Shown: one piece after another, positions 21,177 to 29,694 of the stretch | Layout: each line of letters begins with the position of its first letter | How positions within the stretch are numbered: the stretch's first letter is position 1 | From: Gemmatimonas aurantiaca | GTDB taxonomy: Bacteria > Gemmatimonadota > Gemmatimonadetes > Gemmatimonadales > Gemmatimonadaceae | Reading direction: 5' to 3' | DNA: 64,000 nt | Assembly: GCF_037190085.1 (NCBI RefSeq) | Contig: NZ_JBBCJO010000005.1 | Location: 1-64,000 of the forward strand | Made by a program: the position numbers and the translations under genes | The notes under the pieces: generated by a model | Told to the model about the DNA's origin: nothing | The model's input: the letters and a program-made list of their open reading frames with translations, nothing else | The model's database searches: none

Positions 21177-21743
21177 ATGAGGGTATTTCGGCAACATGCC
21201 GCACTGCTCGTTCTCGGACTGTTGATGTTCTGGTGGCCCCTGCATGGGTTCGCGCAGACGACATACGAGATGGAAGGCTCGGTGCTCGCCGTGTGGGGCC
21301 TTCCCCTCGACAGACCCACGGCAACACCAGGAGTGTTGCTGCGCGTCGGTGTGGTGCAGCAGGAAGCACTGAAACGCATCTCGGGCAGACTGGCACTCGA
21401 GGGGATCGGGCACGCGCGAAGTATGGGGAATGCGTCCGATCAGGACCGCGTCAAAGCGCTGATCGGGTTGGGATACGACCTGCGCTTTCATGGTTCGCAG
21501 CGTCCGGTCAGACATTTCATGCTGATGGGAGCGGGACTCTATGCGTCGCCGATGACGAGGGGCGATGGATATCCAGCCCTGCTTCTGTCTCCGCGCATCG
21601 GATGGGGTGGAGAGGTCCATCGTGGGCGAATGGAAGTCGGTCTGGAGATTTCCGCACAGTACGCTCGATGGACCAACCTCGGGATGACCGAAGAGAGAAT
21701 GGTCCCGTGGATATTCCCCGTGGGAATCACCGTGCGGTACTGA
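21177..21743 (+). CDS. Secreted hypothetical protein, possible outer-membrane beta-barrel
   Basis: Not recognised. The 188-residue product begins with a signal peptide (MRVFRQHAALLVLGLLMFWWPLHGFAQ). The rest has amphipathic strand-like stretches with glycines (GRLALEGIGHARSM, LIGLGYDLRFHG, HFMLMGAGLYASPM, RIGWGGEVHRGRMEVGLEISAQY) and ends WIFPVGITVRY, a terminal aromatic consistent with a small outer-membrane barrel. The first in-frame start, at 21111, lacks signal character; ATG 21177 fits. Nearby base composition is slightly less GC-rich than in the flanking housekeeping genes, so lineage-specific or acquired origin is possible. Confidence 0.6.
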   Translation: MRVFRQHAALLVLGLLMFWWPLHGFAQTTYEMEGSVLAVWGLPLDRPTATPGVLLRVGVVQQEALKRISGRLALEGIGHARSMGNASDQDRVKALIGLGYDLRFHGSQRPVRHFMLMGAGLYASPMTRGDGYPALLLSPRIGWGGEVHRGRMEVGLEISAQYARWTNLGMTEERMVPWIFPVGITVRY

Positions 21744-22234
21744 GAGAACAAATCGGCCAGAATGAGTCGGGCCGATATGCTGATGTGATTGGCTCCAAAG
21801 AAAGAGATCCCGGCGATGTTCCCGCCATATTCACAGAGCCATCCTGCTGGTATCCCGCTGTTCATCCTGCCGGCATCGCGCCCGCAGGGCGCCCTTCACG
21901 GCCTGGGGCCCGCCCCAAGCCGGTTGTCCGGCACGAATCGCTGACGCGTTGCCTCCAGCCCTGGCTGATGGTGTATTGGCCGAGCGGTTGTGCGCGTGGG
22001 GACCATGTGGACACTCCTCAATTTTTGCTGACCACACCACTGACGGCACACTGACGAGAGCGGCGAATCTGCGTCAGGCCCGCAGCCGTTCGGCACCGTG
22101 TCGGCGCCCCGAATGCCGCATCCCGAAACGATGCGCGCCAGGAGCGAAACGGAGGAGGCGTTACCGCGCTGCCCGGTATGCGTCTCCGGTGTGGTAACTG
22201 GTGTGACGATTTCTTTTTCCCGGGACTTTCACAG
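21744..22234. other. 490-bp intergenic region without a convincing gene
   Basis: I see no credible ORF. It holds a 15-bp direct repeat (CATCCTGCTGGTATC at 21840-21854 and CATCCTGCCGGCATC at 21863-21877, 23-bp period) and a small hairpin GCGCCC-GCA-GGGCGC just after it. An AT-rich stretch around 22008-22035 reads, on the minus strand, GTGGTCAGCAAAAATTGAGG, reminiscent of insertion-sequence ends. No transposase ORF or matching second end was found. Confidence 0.4.
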
Positions 22235-23797
22235 ATGCGCGCTGCCAAGAAGGCGCCCTCGACGTCCACGCTCACCCGCACGCAGACCTCGGGGCTGCTG
22301 TTCAAGCTCCTGATCGCTCTCGTCGGCACGTTGGCTTTGCTCGTCGTCTGGCGCCCCGCCGTCATCCACGCGCAGGCAGCGCCGGCCGCCGGCAATGCCA
22401 CCGGCAGTGCCGGCTCGACCACGCACGTCGTGAAGGCCGGCGAAACCTTGTGGAGCCTGGCGGCCCGCTACTACGGCGACGGACATCAGTGGCGGGAGCT
22501 CGCCCGCCGCAACAAGCTCGGCACCGACGGCGTGCCGCCGCTGCGGGTGGGTATGACGATCAGCGTACCGTCGCGGCCCTCCGCGGGCGGCAGCAAGGCC
22601 GCGCAGGTGGCAGCCGCGCCGGCCGACAGCACGGTCCCGGCGGTGGCACTGGCCAAGGCCGGCGAAGGCACACTCCCCCCGCCCCCCGCCAGGCCGGAGA
22701 CAAATCCGGCCGCCACCGCGTCGGGGTCGCTGGCCGCCCAGACGGCGGCTAAAGGCAACGCCGTCCAACCGCCCACGGGTGCCCGCTCCACCCGGACTGT
22801 CGCGTCCTCCTCGGGCGCGCCCCGCACGCCGGTTGCCGGAAGCCGAGCCGCGGCGTCGGTGACCGCCAGTTCGGTGACCCCCCGCTCCGCGGCCGCCCAG
22901 GGAGCAGGTGCCGATACCGGCCGCCTCAACCTGCAGCCGTCACGCGGCACGCTCATGAGCGAAGGTCAGGGCACGGTGCGGGTCGGGCTGGTCAACCAGC
23001 ACGAACAGGCCGCGGCCCGCAAAACCAGTGAGGCGCTGACGGTCTTCCATCGGGATATTCCCGATGCCGCCGAAGGCGAGCGGCGCGCGATGGCGGCCAT
23101 CCGGCCCAATACACCCGTGCCGCGCCAGGCCGAATTCGACGCGGCTCCCTTCCTCCTGACGGGCGACCAGCGCGACGCGACCGGCACCATAGGGCGTCGT
23201 GTCGGCACCGGCGGCAATGCCGGCACCGACGGCTATCCGCAGCGGGCCATCAAGACCGACGAAGTCGAACTGTCGCCGGCACCGCGGGGCAGCTTCACCG
23301 TGGGGCAGCGCCTGGTGGCGTTCAGCGAATCACGCCTGGCGGATGGCAAGACCATCGTGGCCGTGCCCACCGGCGTCCTCGAAGTCACCGAAGCCGAGGC
23401 CGGCCGGCCAGCCGTGGCGGTGGTGCGTCGGCAGTCCGGACGCATCGAAGCCGGCCAGCGCGTGGTCGTGTCCAACGGGGAACCTGCTCCGCGCGGGCAG
23501 GCCGAACGCCTCGCCGCCCCCGACGTCTCGACCACCGTGCGCTGGCTCGAGAGCACCGAACTGCTGCCCACCCTCCAGAGCTATCTGGTGCTGGGGGCGG
23601 GATCGGCGCAGGGCCTCAAGGCCGGCGACGAGGTGGCCCTGTATCACCGCCCCGCCGGCAGCGCGTCGGATGTGCTGACGGCCACCGTACGCGTCGTGCG
23701 GGTGGACGATGGTTCCAGTACGGCCATCATCCTGCGCCAGTACGGCCACGAAATCACCACCGGGATGACGGCCCGACGGTTCGCCAAGGCCCCCTGA
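22235..23797 (+). CDS. LysM-domain peptidoglycan-binding envelope protein
   Basis: A 520-residue protein with an N-terminal hydrophobic segment (LLFKLLIALVGTLALLVVW, signal peptide or anchor) and one LysM domain near residues 65-112 (HVVKAGETLWSLAARYYGDG, QWRELARRNKL, LRVGMTISVP), which binds peptidoglycan glycan. A Pro/Ala/Thr/Ser-rich linker of about 170 residues follows, then a C-terminal globular region of about 250 residues with strand-rich repeats (FTVGQRLVAFSESR, LGAGSAQGLKAGDEVALYHRP) but no catalytic motif I recognise. The likely place is periplasmic or anchored, with a structural or scaffolding role. ATG 22235 is chosen; ATG 22178 adds a Cys-rich non-signal stretch. The gene is not clearly in an operon. 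Confidence 0.78.
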   Translation: MRAAKKAPSTSTLTRTQTSGLLFKLLIALVGTLALLVVWRPAVIHAQAAPAAGNATGSAGSTTHVVKAGETLWSLAARYYGDGHQWRELARRNKLGTDGVPPLRVGMTISVPSRPSAGGSKAAQVAAAPADSTVPAVALAKAGEGTLPPPPARPETNPAATASGSLAAQTAAKGNAVQPPTGARSTRTVASSSGAPRTPVAGSRAAASVTASSVTPRSAAAQGAGADTGRLNLQPSRGTLMSEGQGTVRVGLVNQHEQAAARKTSEALTVFHRDIPDAAEGERRAMAAIRPNTPVPRQAEFDAAPFLLTGDQRDATGTIGRRVGTGGNAGTDGYPQRAIKTDEVELSPAPRGSFTVGQRLVAFSESRLADGKTIVAVPTGVLEVTEAEAGRPAVAVVRRQSGRIEAGQRVVVSNGEPAPRGQAERLAAPDVSTTVRWLESTELLPTLQSYLVLGAGSAQGLKAGDEVALYHRPAGSASDVLTATVRVVRVDDGSSTAIILRQYGHEITTGMTARRFAKAP

Positions 23798-23914
23798 CGC
23801 GCCCATAGGTCCCCACGGGGAACATCCCGAGGACCGCCGCCCCGCGGTTCGTCGCGAGGCCTGCGTCACGGACCTCCGTACATCACGCAACACCGCGCAG
23901 CAGTACGTCGCATG

Positions 23915-23954
23915 ACACACGCGCCGGGTGCCCCATGGCTCCCGGCGCGTGTGT
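23915..23954. promoter_or_regulatory. Perfect 14-bp-arm palindrome upstream of the epimerase gene
   Basis: ACACACGCGCCGGG (23915-23928) is repeated inverted at 23941-23954 with a 12-bp loop. It runs directly into TACATT (23954-23959), a -10-like hexamer 43 bp before ATG 24002. It lacks a T-tract, so it may be an operator overlapping the promoter or a U-less terminator of the LysM gene. Confidence 0.5.
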
Positions 23955-24001
23955 ACATTGTGGGATTCCCCCCGAACCTCAACGCAGAGGCAGCGAACGG
24001 C

Positions 24002-24973
24002 ATGGCCAAGACGGTGCTGGTGACAGGTGGTGCCGGGTTTATCGGCTCCCACGTGGCGGATCGATTTGTCGCCGAAGGATGGACCGTGACGATCCTCGAC
24101 GATCTGTCGAGCGGTCGTGAGGCGAACCTCCCCTCGGCGGCGCGTTTCGTGCGCGGCTGCATCACGTCGCCCGAAGCGGCCGCGCTGGTGCGTGATGGAC
24201 ATTTCGACGTGATGTGCCATCTGGCCGCGCAGATCGATGTGCGGCGCTCCGTGCTCGATCCCGCCTACGACGCCACCCGCAACATCCTCGGCACGCTGAA
24301 CCTCATGGAGGCCATCCGCACGAGTGGCCATCCCACCCGCACGGTGTTCTCGTCCACGGGCGGGGCACTCTACGGCGACTTCGATCCGCCACCCAGTGCG
24401 GAAACATTCGCCAAGGATCCTGAAGCGCCGTACGGGATCGCGAAGCTCTCTGTCGAGTACTATCTCGCGTACTACGGACGTGTTCACGGACTCGATACGG
24501 TGGCCTTGCGCTACGGCAACGTGTACGGGCCCCGACAGGATCCTCATGGCGAGGCAGGGGTGGTGGCGATCTTCTGCAACCGGTTGCTCGACGGGCGACC
24601 ACTCACGGTGTTCGGCAACGGCGAGCAGACCCGCGACTACGTGTACGCGGGCGATGTGGCGGCGGCGAATTTCGCGGCGGCCACCACGGATGCCCTCCCG
24701 CCGCGTGGTCGCCTGGACGCACGCGCGTTCAACATCGGGACCGGTATCGAGACGTCGGTGAATACGCTGGCGGAAACCCTGCGTGGGGTATCCGGTGCCA
24801 CGGCACCGATCGAGTACGCGCCGGCACGCGCCGGTGAACTGGCGCGCTCCGCACTCGATACCGCCAAGGCCCAATCGATGCTGCAATGGAAGCCGGCCGT
24901 GTCGCTGCGCGAGGGCCTGGAGCGCACCTACCGGTTCTTCGAGACACGCCGTGCGGGGAGTGTGCCGTCGTGA
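24002..24973 (+). CDS. NAD-dependent sugar-nucleotide epimerase/dehydratase (GalE-like)
   Basis: An extended short-chain dehydrogenase of the UDP-glucose 4-epimerase class. The 323-residue product has the Rossmann glycine motif TGGAGFIGSH, DDLSSG after strand 2, HLAAQIDVRRS, the catalytic STGGALYG and Tyr-Lys pair in APYGIAKLSVEYY (YxxxK), and YGNVYGPRQDPHGEAGVVAIF in the substrate domain. It probably interconverts UDP-sugars for LPS or exopolysaccharide. Exact specificity (glucose, GlcNAc, glucuronate) is not readable. ATG 24002 is chosen, with the dinucleotide-binding strand beginning at once. Its stop overlaps the tolQ start (TGATG), tying it to the Tol-Pal operon. Confidence 0.92.
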   Translation: MAKTVLVTGGAGFIGSHVADRFVAEGWTVTILDDLSSGREANLPSAARFVRGCITSPEAAALVRDGHFDVMCHLAAQIDVRRSVLDPAYDATRNILGTLNLMEAIRTSGHPTRTVFSSTGGALYGDFDPPPSAETFAKDPEAPYGIAKLSVEYYLAYYGRVHGLDTVALRYGNVYGPRQDPHGEAGVVAIFCNRLLDGRPLTVFGNGEQTRDYVYAGDVAAANFAAATTDALPPRGRLDARAFNIGTGIETSVNTLAETLRGVSGATAPIEYAPARAGELARSALDTAKAQSMLQWKPAVSLREGLERTYRFFETRRAGSVPS

Positions 24974-25710
24974 TGGGCGCGGTTGTTCCGGCGCTGCTGC
25001 AGTTGTCCACCGTGGGTGGAAATGCCGTTCCTTCGTCGCCGCTGGCCCTCATCGCCACGAGCGATCCGGTCACCAAGTTCGTGCTGGGCATCCTGGCCAT
25101 CCTGTCGCTGCTGTCGTGGGGCATCATGTTCGCCAAGTGGCGGGCCTTCAGCGCCGCGGAGCACAACGGACGCAGCTTCGTGCACGAGTTCGAGCGGGCG
25201 CGGGGCATGGATGACGCCATGCTGCTGGCGCAGCGCGTGAAGTCGAGCGCCTTCACGGCGGTGTTCGCGCGGGCGGTGCAGTTCCTGCACGACACCAAGC
25301 CGGCGCTGGGCGCCACGTCCGATCGCACGGCCCGTCTGTCGGGCTCGCAGGTGGAAGCCCTGCGGCTCGTGCTCGATGCGGAAAGCGGCAAGGAGCGCGA
25401 GGAACTCGGCCGCTTCATTCCGTGGCTGGCCACGGTGGGCAGTGTCTCCCCGCTGATCGGACTCTTCGGCACGGTGCTTGGTGTGATCGAAGCCTTCACG
25501 GGCATCGCGGCCAAGGGCTCGGGCAACATCGGTGCGGTGGCGCCGGGTATCGCGATCGCCCTCGTGGCCACGGCCGCCGCGCTCGCCGTGGCCATTCCGG
25601 CGGCCTTCGCGTACAACGTGTTTGCCGCGCGCCTCAACCGGTTCGACAACGCGCTCGAAGGCTTCGGCTCCGAGCTCATCGCACTGATGGTGCGCGAAGG
25701 GCGGATCTGA
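24973..25710 (+). CDS. tolQ: Tol-Pal proton channel subunit TolQ (MotA/TolQ/ExbB family)
   Basis: TolQ forms, with TolR, the inner-membrane proton-driven motor that energises TolA. The 245-residue product has TM1 (VLGILAILSLLSWGIMFAKW), a long cytoplasmic loop, and TM2/TM3 (FIPWLATVGSVSPLIGLFGTVLGVIEAF; GAVAPGIAIALVATAAALAVAIPAAFAYNVF) with the family-wide GLFGTVxG and proline signatures. ATG 24973 overlaps the stop of the epimerase gene. Since tolR, a TolA/TonB-like gene, tolB, pal and cpoB follow in canonical order, TolQ is preferred over ExbB. Confidence 0.95.
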   Translation: MGAVVPALLQLSTVGGNAVPSSPLALIATSDPVTKFVLGILAILSLLSWGIMFAKWRAFSAAEHNGRSFVHEFERARGMDDAMLLAQRVKSSAFTAVFARAVQFLHDTKPALGATSDRTARLSGSQVEALRLVLDAESGKEREELGRFIPWLATVGSVSPLIGLFGTVLGVIEAFTGIAAKGSGNIGAVAPGIAIALVATAAALAVAIPAAFAYNVFAARLNRFDNALEGFGSELIALMVREGRI

Positions 25711-25713
25711 GTC

Positions 25714-26127
25714 GTGCGACGTGGCCGCCGCGGTGAGCGCATGGGTGTCAATGGCGAGATCAACGTGGTCTCGCTCATCGACGTGATGATGCTGCTCATG
25801 GTGATCTTCATGATCACCGCGCCGATCATGCAGGGTGGGGTGGACATCGCGCTGCCCACCGCCGACGTGCGACCACTGGAACCGAAGAACGGTCTCGTGG
25901 TGACGGTGGACCGTCGCGGGCAGATCTTCGTGGACGAGACGAAGCTCTCGTTCGACGAATTTGCCGGCAGCATCAAGGCGTTGTCCGACAAGAAGGGCGG
26001 GGGCGGGGTGTACCTGCGGGCCGATGAAGCGGTGCCGTATGGCCGGGTGGTGCAGATCGTGGCGGCGATGAAAGCGAGCGGCATCACCGATGTGGGGCTC
26101 GTGGCCGAGCCGGAGTCTCCGCGGTGA
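25714..26127 (+). CDS. tolR: Tol-Pal proton channel subunit TolR (ExbD/TolR family)
   Basis: TolR pairs with TolQ and carries the membrane aspartate that takes part in proton flow. The 137-residue product has a single N-terminal TM with the key Asp (INVVSLIDVMMLLMVIFMITAP), and a periplasmic domain with the paired-strand pattern VVTVDRRGQIFVDE and VYLRADEAVPYGRVVQIVAAMKASG, standard for ExbD/TolR. The start is GTG 25714, 3 bp after tolQ; ATG 25741 is possible. The end overlaps the next gene by 4 bp. Confidence 0.95.
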   Translation: MRRGRRGERMGVNGEINVVSLIDVMMLLMVIFMITAPIMQGGVDIALPTADVRPLEPKNGLVVTVDRRGQIFVDETKLSFDEFAGSIKALSDKKGGGGVYLRADEAVPYGRVVQIVAAMKASGITDVGLVAEPESPR

Positions 26128-26873
26128 CTTCGGCGGGGACGGCGGGCAATGCGCCCACGTCGCTGACGCGTGGGATGGTGGCGTCGGTGGTGGTGCATGG
26201 CGTGCTGGTCGCGCTGGCCATCTGGTGGGGCGGCCGGCCTGGTCCCGTGCGTCCGCCGGTCTATCGGGTCGAACTCGTGGGGCAGGCGGGTCCGCGGCAG
26301 GCGGGCGTGGAAACGCCCACCACGCAGCCGGTGGCGCAGGCGCCCGATGTGGCGGGCGCCGAGCGCGTGAAGGAGGAGAAGGTCGTGCCCACGCCGAGCA
26401 AGGCGAAGAAGGTGCTGCCCTCGCCCAAGGCGACACCTTCGCCCACGCGCTCGAAGGCCGCGGGAGCGAAGACCGCCGCACCGACCGCCACCAAGGGCAC
26501 AGCCGCGCCCAGGTCGGGTGCCGGTCCCACGGGCAGCAAGGGCGCGGACGTCGCGAATGTGCGTACGGATGGGATCGCGTTTCCCTTTCCTGGGTACCTG
26601 AACAACGTTGTCCGTCAGATCGCGCTGAACTGGTCTCCGCGGCGGGTATCGGCGGCGCTCATCACCGAGGTGAAGTTCCTGATCCGTCGTGACGGATCGG
26701 TGGCCGGCATCGAGGTGGTGAAGAGCTCGGGAGACCGGCTGTACGATCTCGATGGCGTGGGTGCCATCGAAGCGGTGGGGTCGACACGCAGCTTCGGCCC
26801 GCTCCCTACCGGTTGGTCCGACGATGTCCTCGTCGTGTATTTCACTTTCGACTACGCCCTCCGTCCGAACTGA
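26124..26873 (+). CDS. TonB/TolA-family energy-transducing protein of the Tol-Pal operon
   Basis: A 249-residue periplasm-spanning protein occupying the tolA slot. It has a short cytoplasmic start, one TM (MVASVVVHGVLVALAIWW), and a Pro/Ala/Lys/Thr-rich extended region (about residues 50-145). The C-terminal domain is of the TonB type (FPFPGYLNNVVRQIALNW, VKFLIRRDGSVAGIEVVKSSG, LYDLDGVGAIEAV), which in its family engages outer-membrane partners. The C-terminal domain resembles TonB more than proteobacterial TolA; in this operon it most likely does TolA's job with TolB/Pal. GTG 26124 overlaps the tolR stop (GTGA), and its own stop overlaps tolB (TGATG). Confidence 0.9.
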   Translation: MTSAGTAGNAPTSLTRGMVASVVVHGVLVALAIWWGGRPGPVRPPVYRVELVGQAGPRQAGVETPTTQPVAQAPDVAGAERVKEEKVVPTPSKAKKVLPSPKATPSPTRSKAAGAKTAAPTATKGTAAPRSGAGPTGSKGADVANVRTDGIAFPFPGYLNNVVRQIALNWSPRRVSAALITEVKFLIRRDGSVAGIEVVKSSGDRLYDLDGVGAIEAVGSTRSFGPLPTGWSDDVLVVYFTFDYALRPN

Positions 26874-28171
26874 TGCGATTCCGTCCGTCCCGCTCCCTGT
26901 TGGCACTCCTGCTGACACCGGTGTTCGTGGTGTCCGCGTTCGTCACACCACGCGGTGTGGCCGCCCAGGAGAAGGGCGTGAGTCTGTCGCTGCAGTATCG
27001 ACCGGGGCAGAAGACCACATTGATCGTGCTCCCCATCGCGGGGGCCAACGGCGATTCGATCGCGCGGGTCATCAGTCGCGATCTCGATTTCAGTGACCGG
27101 TTCACGATGGTGTCGACGAGCAGCGCACCGACGGTGAACGGTCCGTTGAATTATGCCTTGTTCACGAAACTGGGAGTCGACGGGATCGTGCAGGCGACAT
27201 TGCTGCCGTCGGGCTGGGTGCGTGTGGCCCTGCACGACGTAGGGCTCAAGAATGTGCGGAATACGAAAGACTTTCCGTTGCCGTCGCCGGCATTGTCGGC
27301 GGGGTGGCGACTGGCGGTGCATGGGGTGTCCGACGGCATCGAGGAGTGGATCACGGGCGCGCGCGGGATTGCGCAGACGCGGATCGCCTTCACGCGGGGC
27401 GGTCGCGTGTGGACAACCGACAGCGACGGCGCAAATGTGACCGCCGTGACGCCGAGCGGCATGTCGCCACAGTGGCTGCCGAGTGGACGCGGGATCGTGT
27501 ACAGCGTGCTCGATGGGGTGCGCAATCCGATCATGTTCACGGATCTGGCAACCGGAGCGCAGCGTGTGCTGGTGAGTGCGCAGGGTGTCGAGCATACGAC
27601 ACCGGTGGTGTCGCCGGATGGCCGCACGATCGTGTATGCGCGCGGATCGGATACCGGAACGGATCTGTATCAGCAGCCCCTCGAGGGCGGCGCGGCGCGG
27701 CGTATCACGGTGGGCCGCGGTCGTGCGAGTGCACAGGCGAGCTTCAGCCCGGATGGTCAGCGATTGGCATTCATGTCCGATCGCTCCGGGCATCCCGAAG
27801 TGTATATTAGTGATCTGGACGGCACGAACACCGAACTGCTGACGGCGGCGGCTTTCGGTGATCGGGATTATCGTGCGGGACCGGACTGGTCTCCCGACGG
27901 ACGTCTCGTAGCCTTCCAGTCGCGCAATGGTGGCACGTTTCAGATCATGACCATCAATCTGCGTGATCAGTCGGTGAAGCAGGTGACGAACGACGGCCGC
28001 AACGACGATCCGTCGTGGGCGCCCGATTCGCGGCATCTCGTGTTCACATCCACACGCAGCGGTACGAGGCAGTTGTGGATCGTCGACATCGAGACAGGCC
28101 GCACGCGGCAGCTCACGTTCGGACCGGAGACGCGATTGTCTGCCTGGTCTCCCCGATTGCTCGCGCAGTAA
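26873..28171 (+). CDS. tolB: Tol-Pal beta-propeller protein TolB
   Basis: TolB is the periplasmic propeller that binds Pal and connects it to the inner-membrane Tol motor during constriction. The 432-residue product has a signal peptide (MRFRPSRSLLALLLTPVFVVSAFV), an N-terminal alpha/beta domain (SLSLQYRPGQKTTLIVLPI; SRDLDFSDRFTMV), then six WD40-like/PD40 propeller repeats marked by SPDG or SPDGQRLAFMSDRSG-type turns and NDDPSWAPDSRHLVFTS. ATG 26873 overlaps the previous stop, and 39 bp separate it from pal. Confidence 0.96.
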   Translation: MRFRPSRSLLALLLTPVFVVSAFVTPRGVAAQEKGVSLSLQYRPGQKTTLIVLPIAGANGDSIARVISRDLDFSDRFTMVSTSSAPTVNGPLNYALFTKLGVDGIVQATLLPSGWVRVALHDVGLKNVRNTKDFPLPSPALSAGWRLAVHGVSDGIEEWITGARGIAQTRIAFTRGGRVWTTDSDGANVTAVTPSGMSPQWLPSGRGIVYSVLDGVRNPIMFTDLATGAQRVLVSAQGVEHTTPVVSPDGRTIVYARGSDTGTDLYQQPLEGGAARRITVGRGRASAQASFSPDGQRLAFMSDRSGHPEVYISDLDGTNTELLTAAAFGDRDYRAGPDWSPDGRLVAFQSRNGGTFQIMTINLRDQSVKQVTNDGRNDDPSWAPDSRHLVFTSTRSGTRQLWIVDIETGRTRQLTFGPETRLSAWSPRLLAQ

Positions 28172-28210
28172 GCGCGGTCTTCACTCCCTTCCCGCTCAGG
28201 AGTTTTCGAC

Positions 28211-28771
28211 ATGAAGCGTGTCTCGCGTGTGCTGATGGTCATGGTGTCCACGTCGCTCGTCCTCGGTGCCTGCAAGAAGAAGCAGCCGACGCCGGCTCCG
28301 GCTCCCGCGCCGGCGCCGACCAGCGAGGCGCCCGTGCGGAATACCCCGACGGCGCCGGCACCGCGGGACACGATGGAGGAGTATCGTGCGAAGGTGGCGG
28401 CGGCGCGGGCGCGTCTGCTCGAGACCATCTACTTCGAATACGATGCCGACGAACTGCGTGAGGAAGCGCGGGCGTCGCTCGATGCCAAGCTCGCGATCCT
28501 GAACGCGAACCCCGGTTTGCGCATCCGTATCGCCGGTCACTGCGACGAGCGCGGCAGCGATGAATACAACATCGCCCTGGGCCGTCGTCGTTCCGAAGCG
28601 GCAAAGCGTTATCTGACCGATCGTGGCGTGGATGCGTCGCGCATCGAGACGTCCTCGTTCGGCCGCGAGCGTCCGGCGGTGCAGGGGTCGGGGGAAGAGG
28701 CGTGGTCGAAGAACCGTCGTGACGAGTTCGAGATCACCGCGGGCGGCGATCAGCTTCGCGCGGCTCCGTAA
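28211..28771 (+). CDS. pal: Peptidoglycan-associated lipoprotein Pal (OmpA family)
   Basis: Pal is anchored in the outer membrane by its lipid and holds peptidoglycan through its OmpA-C domain, completing Tol-Pal. The 186-residue product has a lipobox (STSLVLGAC), a Pro/Ala spacer of (PA)n type, a short helix, and an OmpA-like domain with IYFEYDADELREEA, the diaminopimelate-binding segment IRIAGHCDERGSDEYNIALGRRRSEAAKRYL, and RRDEF. A GGAG ribosome-binding site lies before ATG 28211. The last base of its stop is shared with a possible ATG of the next gene. Confidence 0.97.
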   Translation: MKRVSRVLMVMVSTSLVLGACKKKQPTPAPAPAPAPTSEAPVRNTPTAPAPRDTMEEYRAKVAAARARLLETIYFEYDADELREEARASLDAKLAILNANPGLRIRIAGHCDERGSDEYNIALGRRRSEAAKRYLTDRGVDASRIETSSFGRERPAVQGSGEEAWSKNRRDEFEITAGGDQLRAAP

Positions 28772-28800
28772 TGTTCACGGCCACACCCGGAGGTCTGGTC

Positions 28801-29661
28801 ATGCGTTTCCACCGTGTGTGGCGGCTGGTTCCCCTCGTGGCCCTGGCGGCCACGGGGGGCTGCTTCGCCACGCGGGGCGATGTGCGCATCGTGCAGAACG
28901 ATGTGCTCTCCCTGCGCTCGGAGATGTTGCGTCAGCAGCAGCAACATCAGGAGTCCCTTTCACAGACGTTGCGCATTCTGCAGGTGGCCAGTGATTCGCT
29001 GGCCCGGGTGAGTGCCCGGACCGTGACCATCCAGGGCGATGTGCGCGGAGAGATGCGGGCGGTCCGCGAACAACTGCTGCAGGTGCAGACGCTGCTGGGA
29101 CAGAGTCAGGCCACGATCTCGCGCCTCCGGGCCGAACTCGAGGCTCGCAACAATGCGCCGATGCCGACGCCCACGGGGGCACCGTCCGGTCCGCCGTCGG
29201 CATCGGGGACACCTCCGGTGGGTTCACGGAATCCCCCGGTCAGCAGCGGGACGCCGGTCGATTCGATGACACCGGCCCCCACCGGCCCGGGTCCCAATCA
29301 GCTTTTCACGAACGGCATGGATCAGCTCAACCGCGGCAGCACCTCCACGGCGCGCACGCTGTTTCAGGAGCTGATCACCACGTATCCCACGTCGGACTAT
29401 GTGCCCGACGCGCAGTACTGGATCGCCGAGTCGCTGGCCAAGGAGAACAATCTGCCCGCGGCCGATGCGGCCTATGCTGCGGTGGTCAGTGCCCATCCCA
29501 CGTCGGCCAAGGCGCCGACGGCGCTGTACAAGCGGGCGCAGTTGCTGCTCCGGCAGAACAACCCGACGCAGGCCCGACAGCTGTTCGAGCAGGTCATGGC
29601 GAAGTATCCGCGCAGCAACGAGGCCGCGCTGGCCGAAGAGACTCTCAAGACGCTGCGCTGA
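28801..29661 (+). CDS. cpoB: Tol-Pal coordination protein CpoB/YbgF-like lipoprotein
   Basis: CpoB (YbgF) coordinates Tol-Pal with peptidoglycan synthesis at division. The 286-residue product begins with a lipoprotein-like signal (LVPLVALAATGGC). A Gln-rich coiled-coil (NDVLSLRSEMLRQQQQHQESL and following) comes next, then a Pro/Thr/Ser-rich linker. The C-terminal YbgF TPR domain reads LFTNGMDQLNRGSTSTARTLF, YPTSDYVPDAQYWIAESL, KAPTALYKRAQLLLRQNNP, YPRSNEAALAEETLK. GGAGGT just upstream supports ATG 28801; ATG 28771 would add ten residues. Unlike E. coli CpoB, a Cys at the end of the signal suggests membrane anchoring. Confidence 0.92.
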   Translation: MRFHRVWRLVPLVALAATGGCFATRGDVRIVQNDVLSLRSEMLRQQQQHQESLSQTLRILQVASDSLARVSARTVTIQGDVRGEMRAVREQLLQVQTLLGQSQATISRLRAELEARNNAPMPTPTGAPSGPPSASGTPPVGSRNPPVSSGTPVDSMTPAPTGPGPNQLFTNGMDQLNRGSTSTARTLFQELITTYPTSDYVPDAQYWIAESLAKENNLPAADAAYAAVVSAHPTSAKAPTALYKRAQLLLRQNNPTQARQLFEQVMAKYPRSNEAALAEETLKTLR

Positions 29662-29694
29662 TCCGCGTGGCCCGTACGTCCGACCGAGCAACCG

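Noticed and set aside
24886..24972. N-terminal extension of TolQ
   Set aside because: It would overlap the conserved end of the epimerase in another frame; ATG 24973 gives a normal TolQ start with TGATG coupling.
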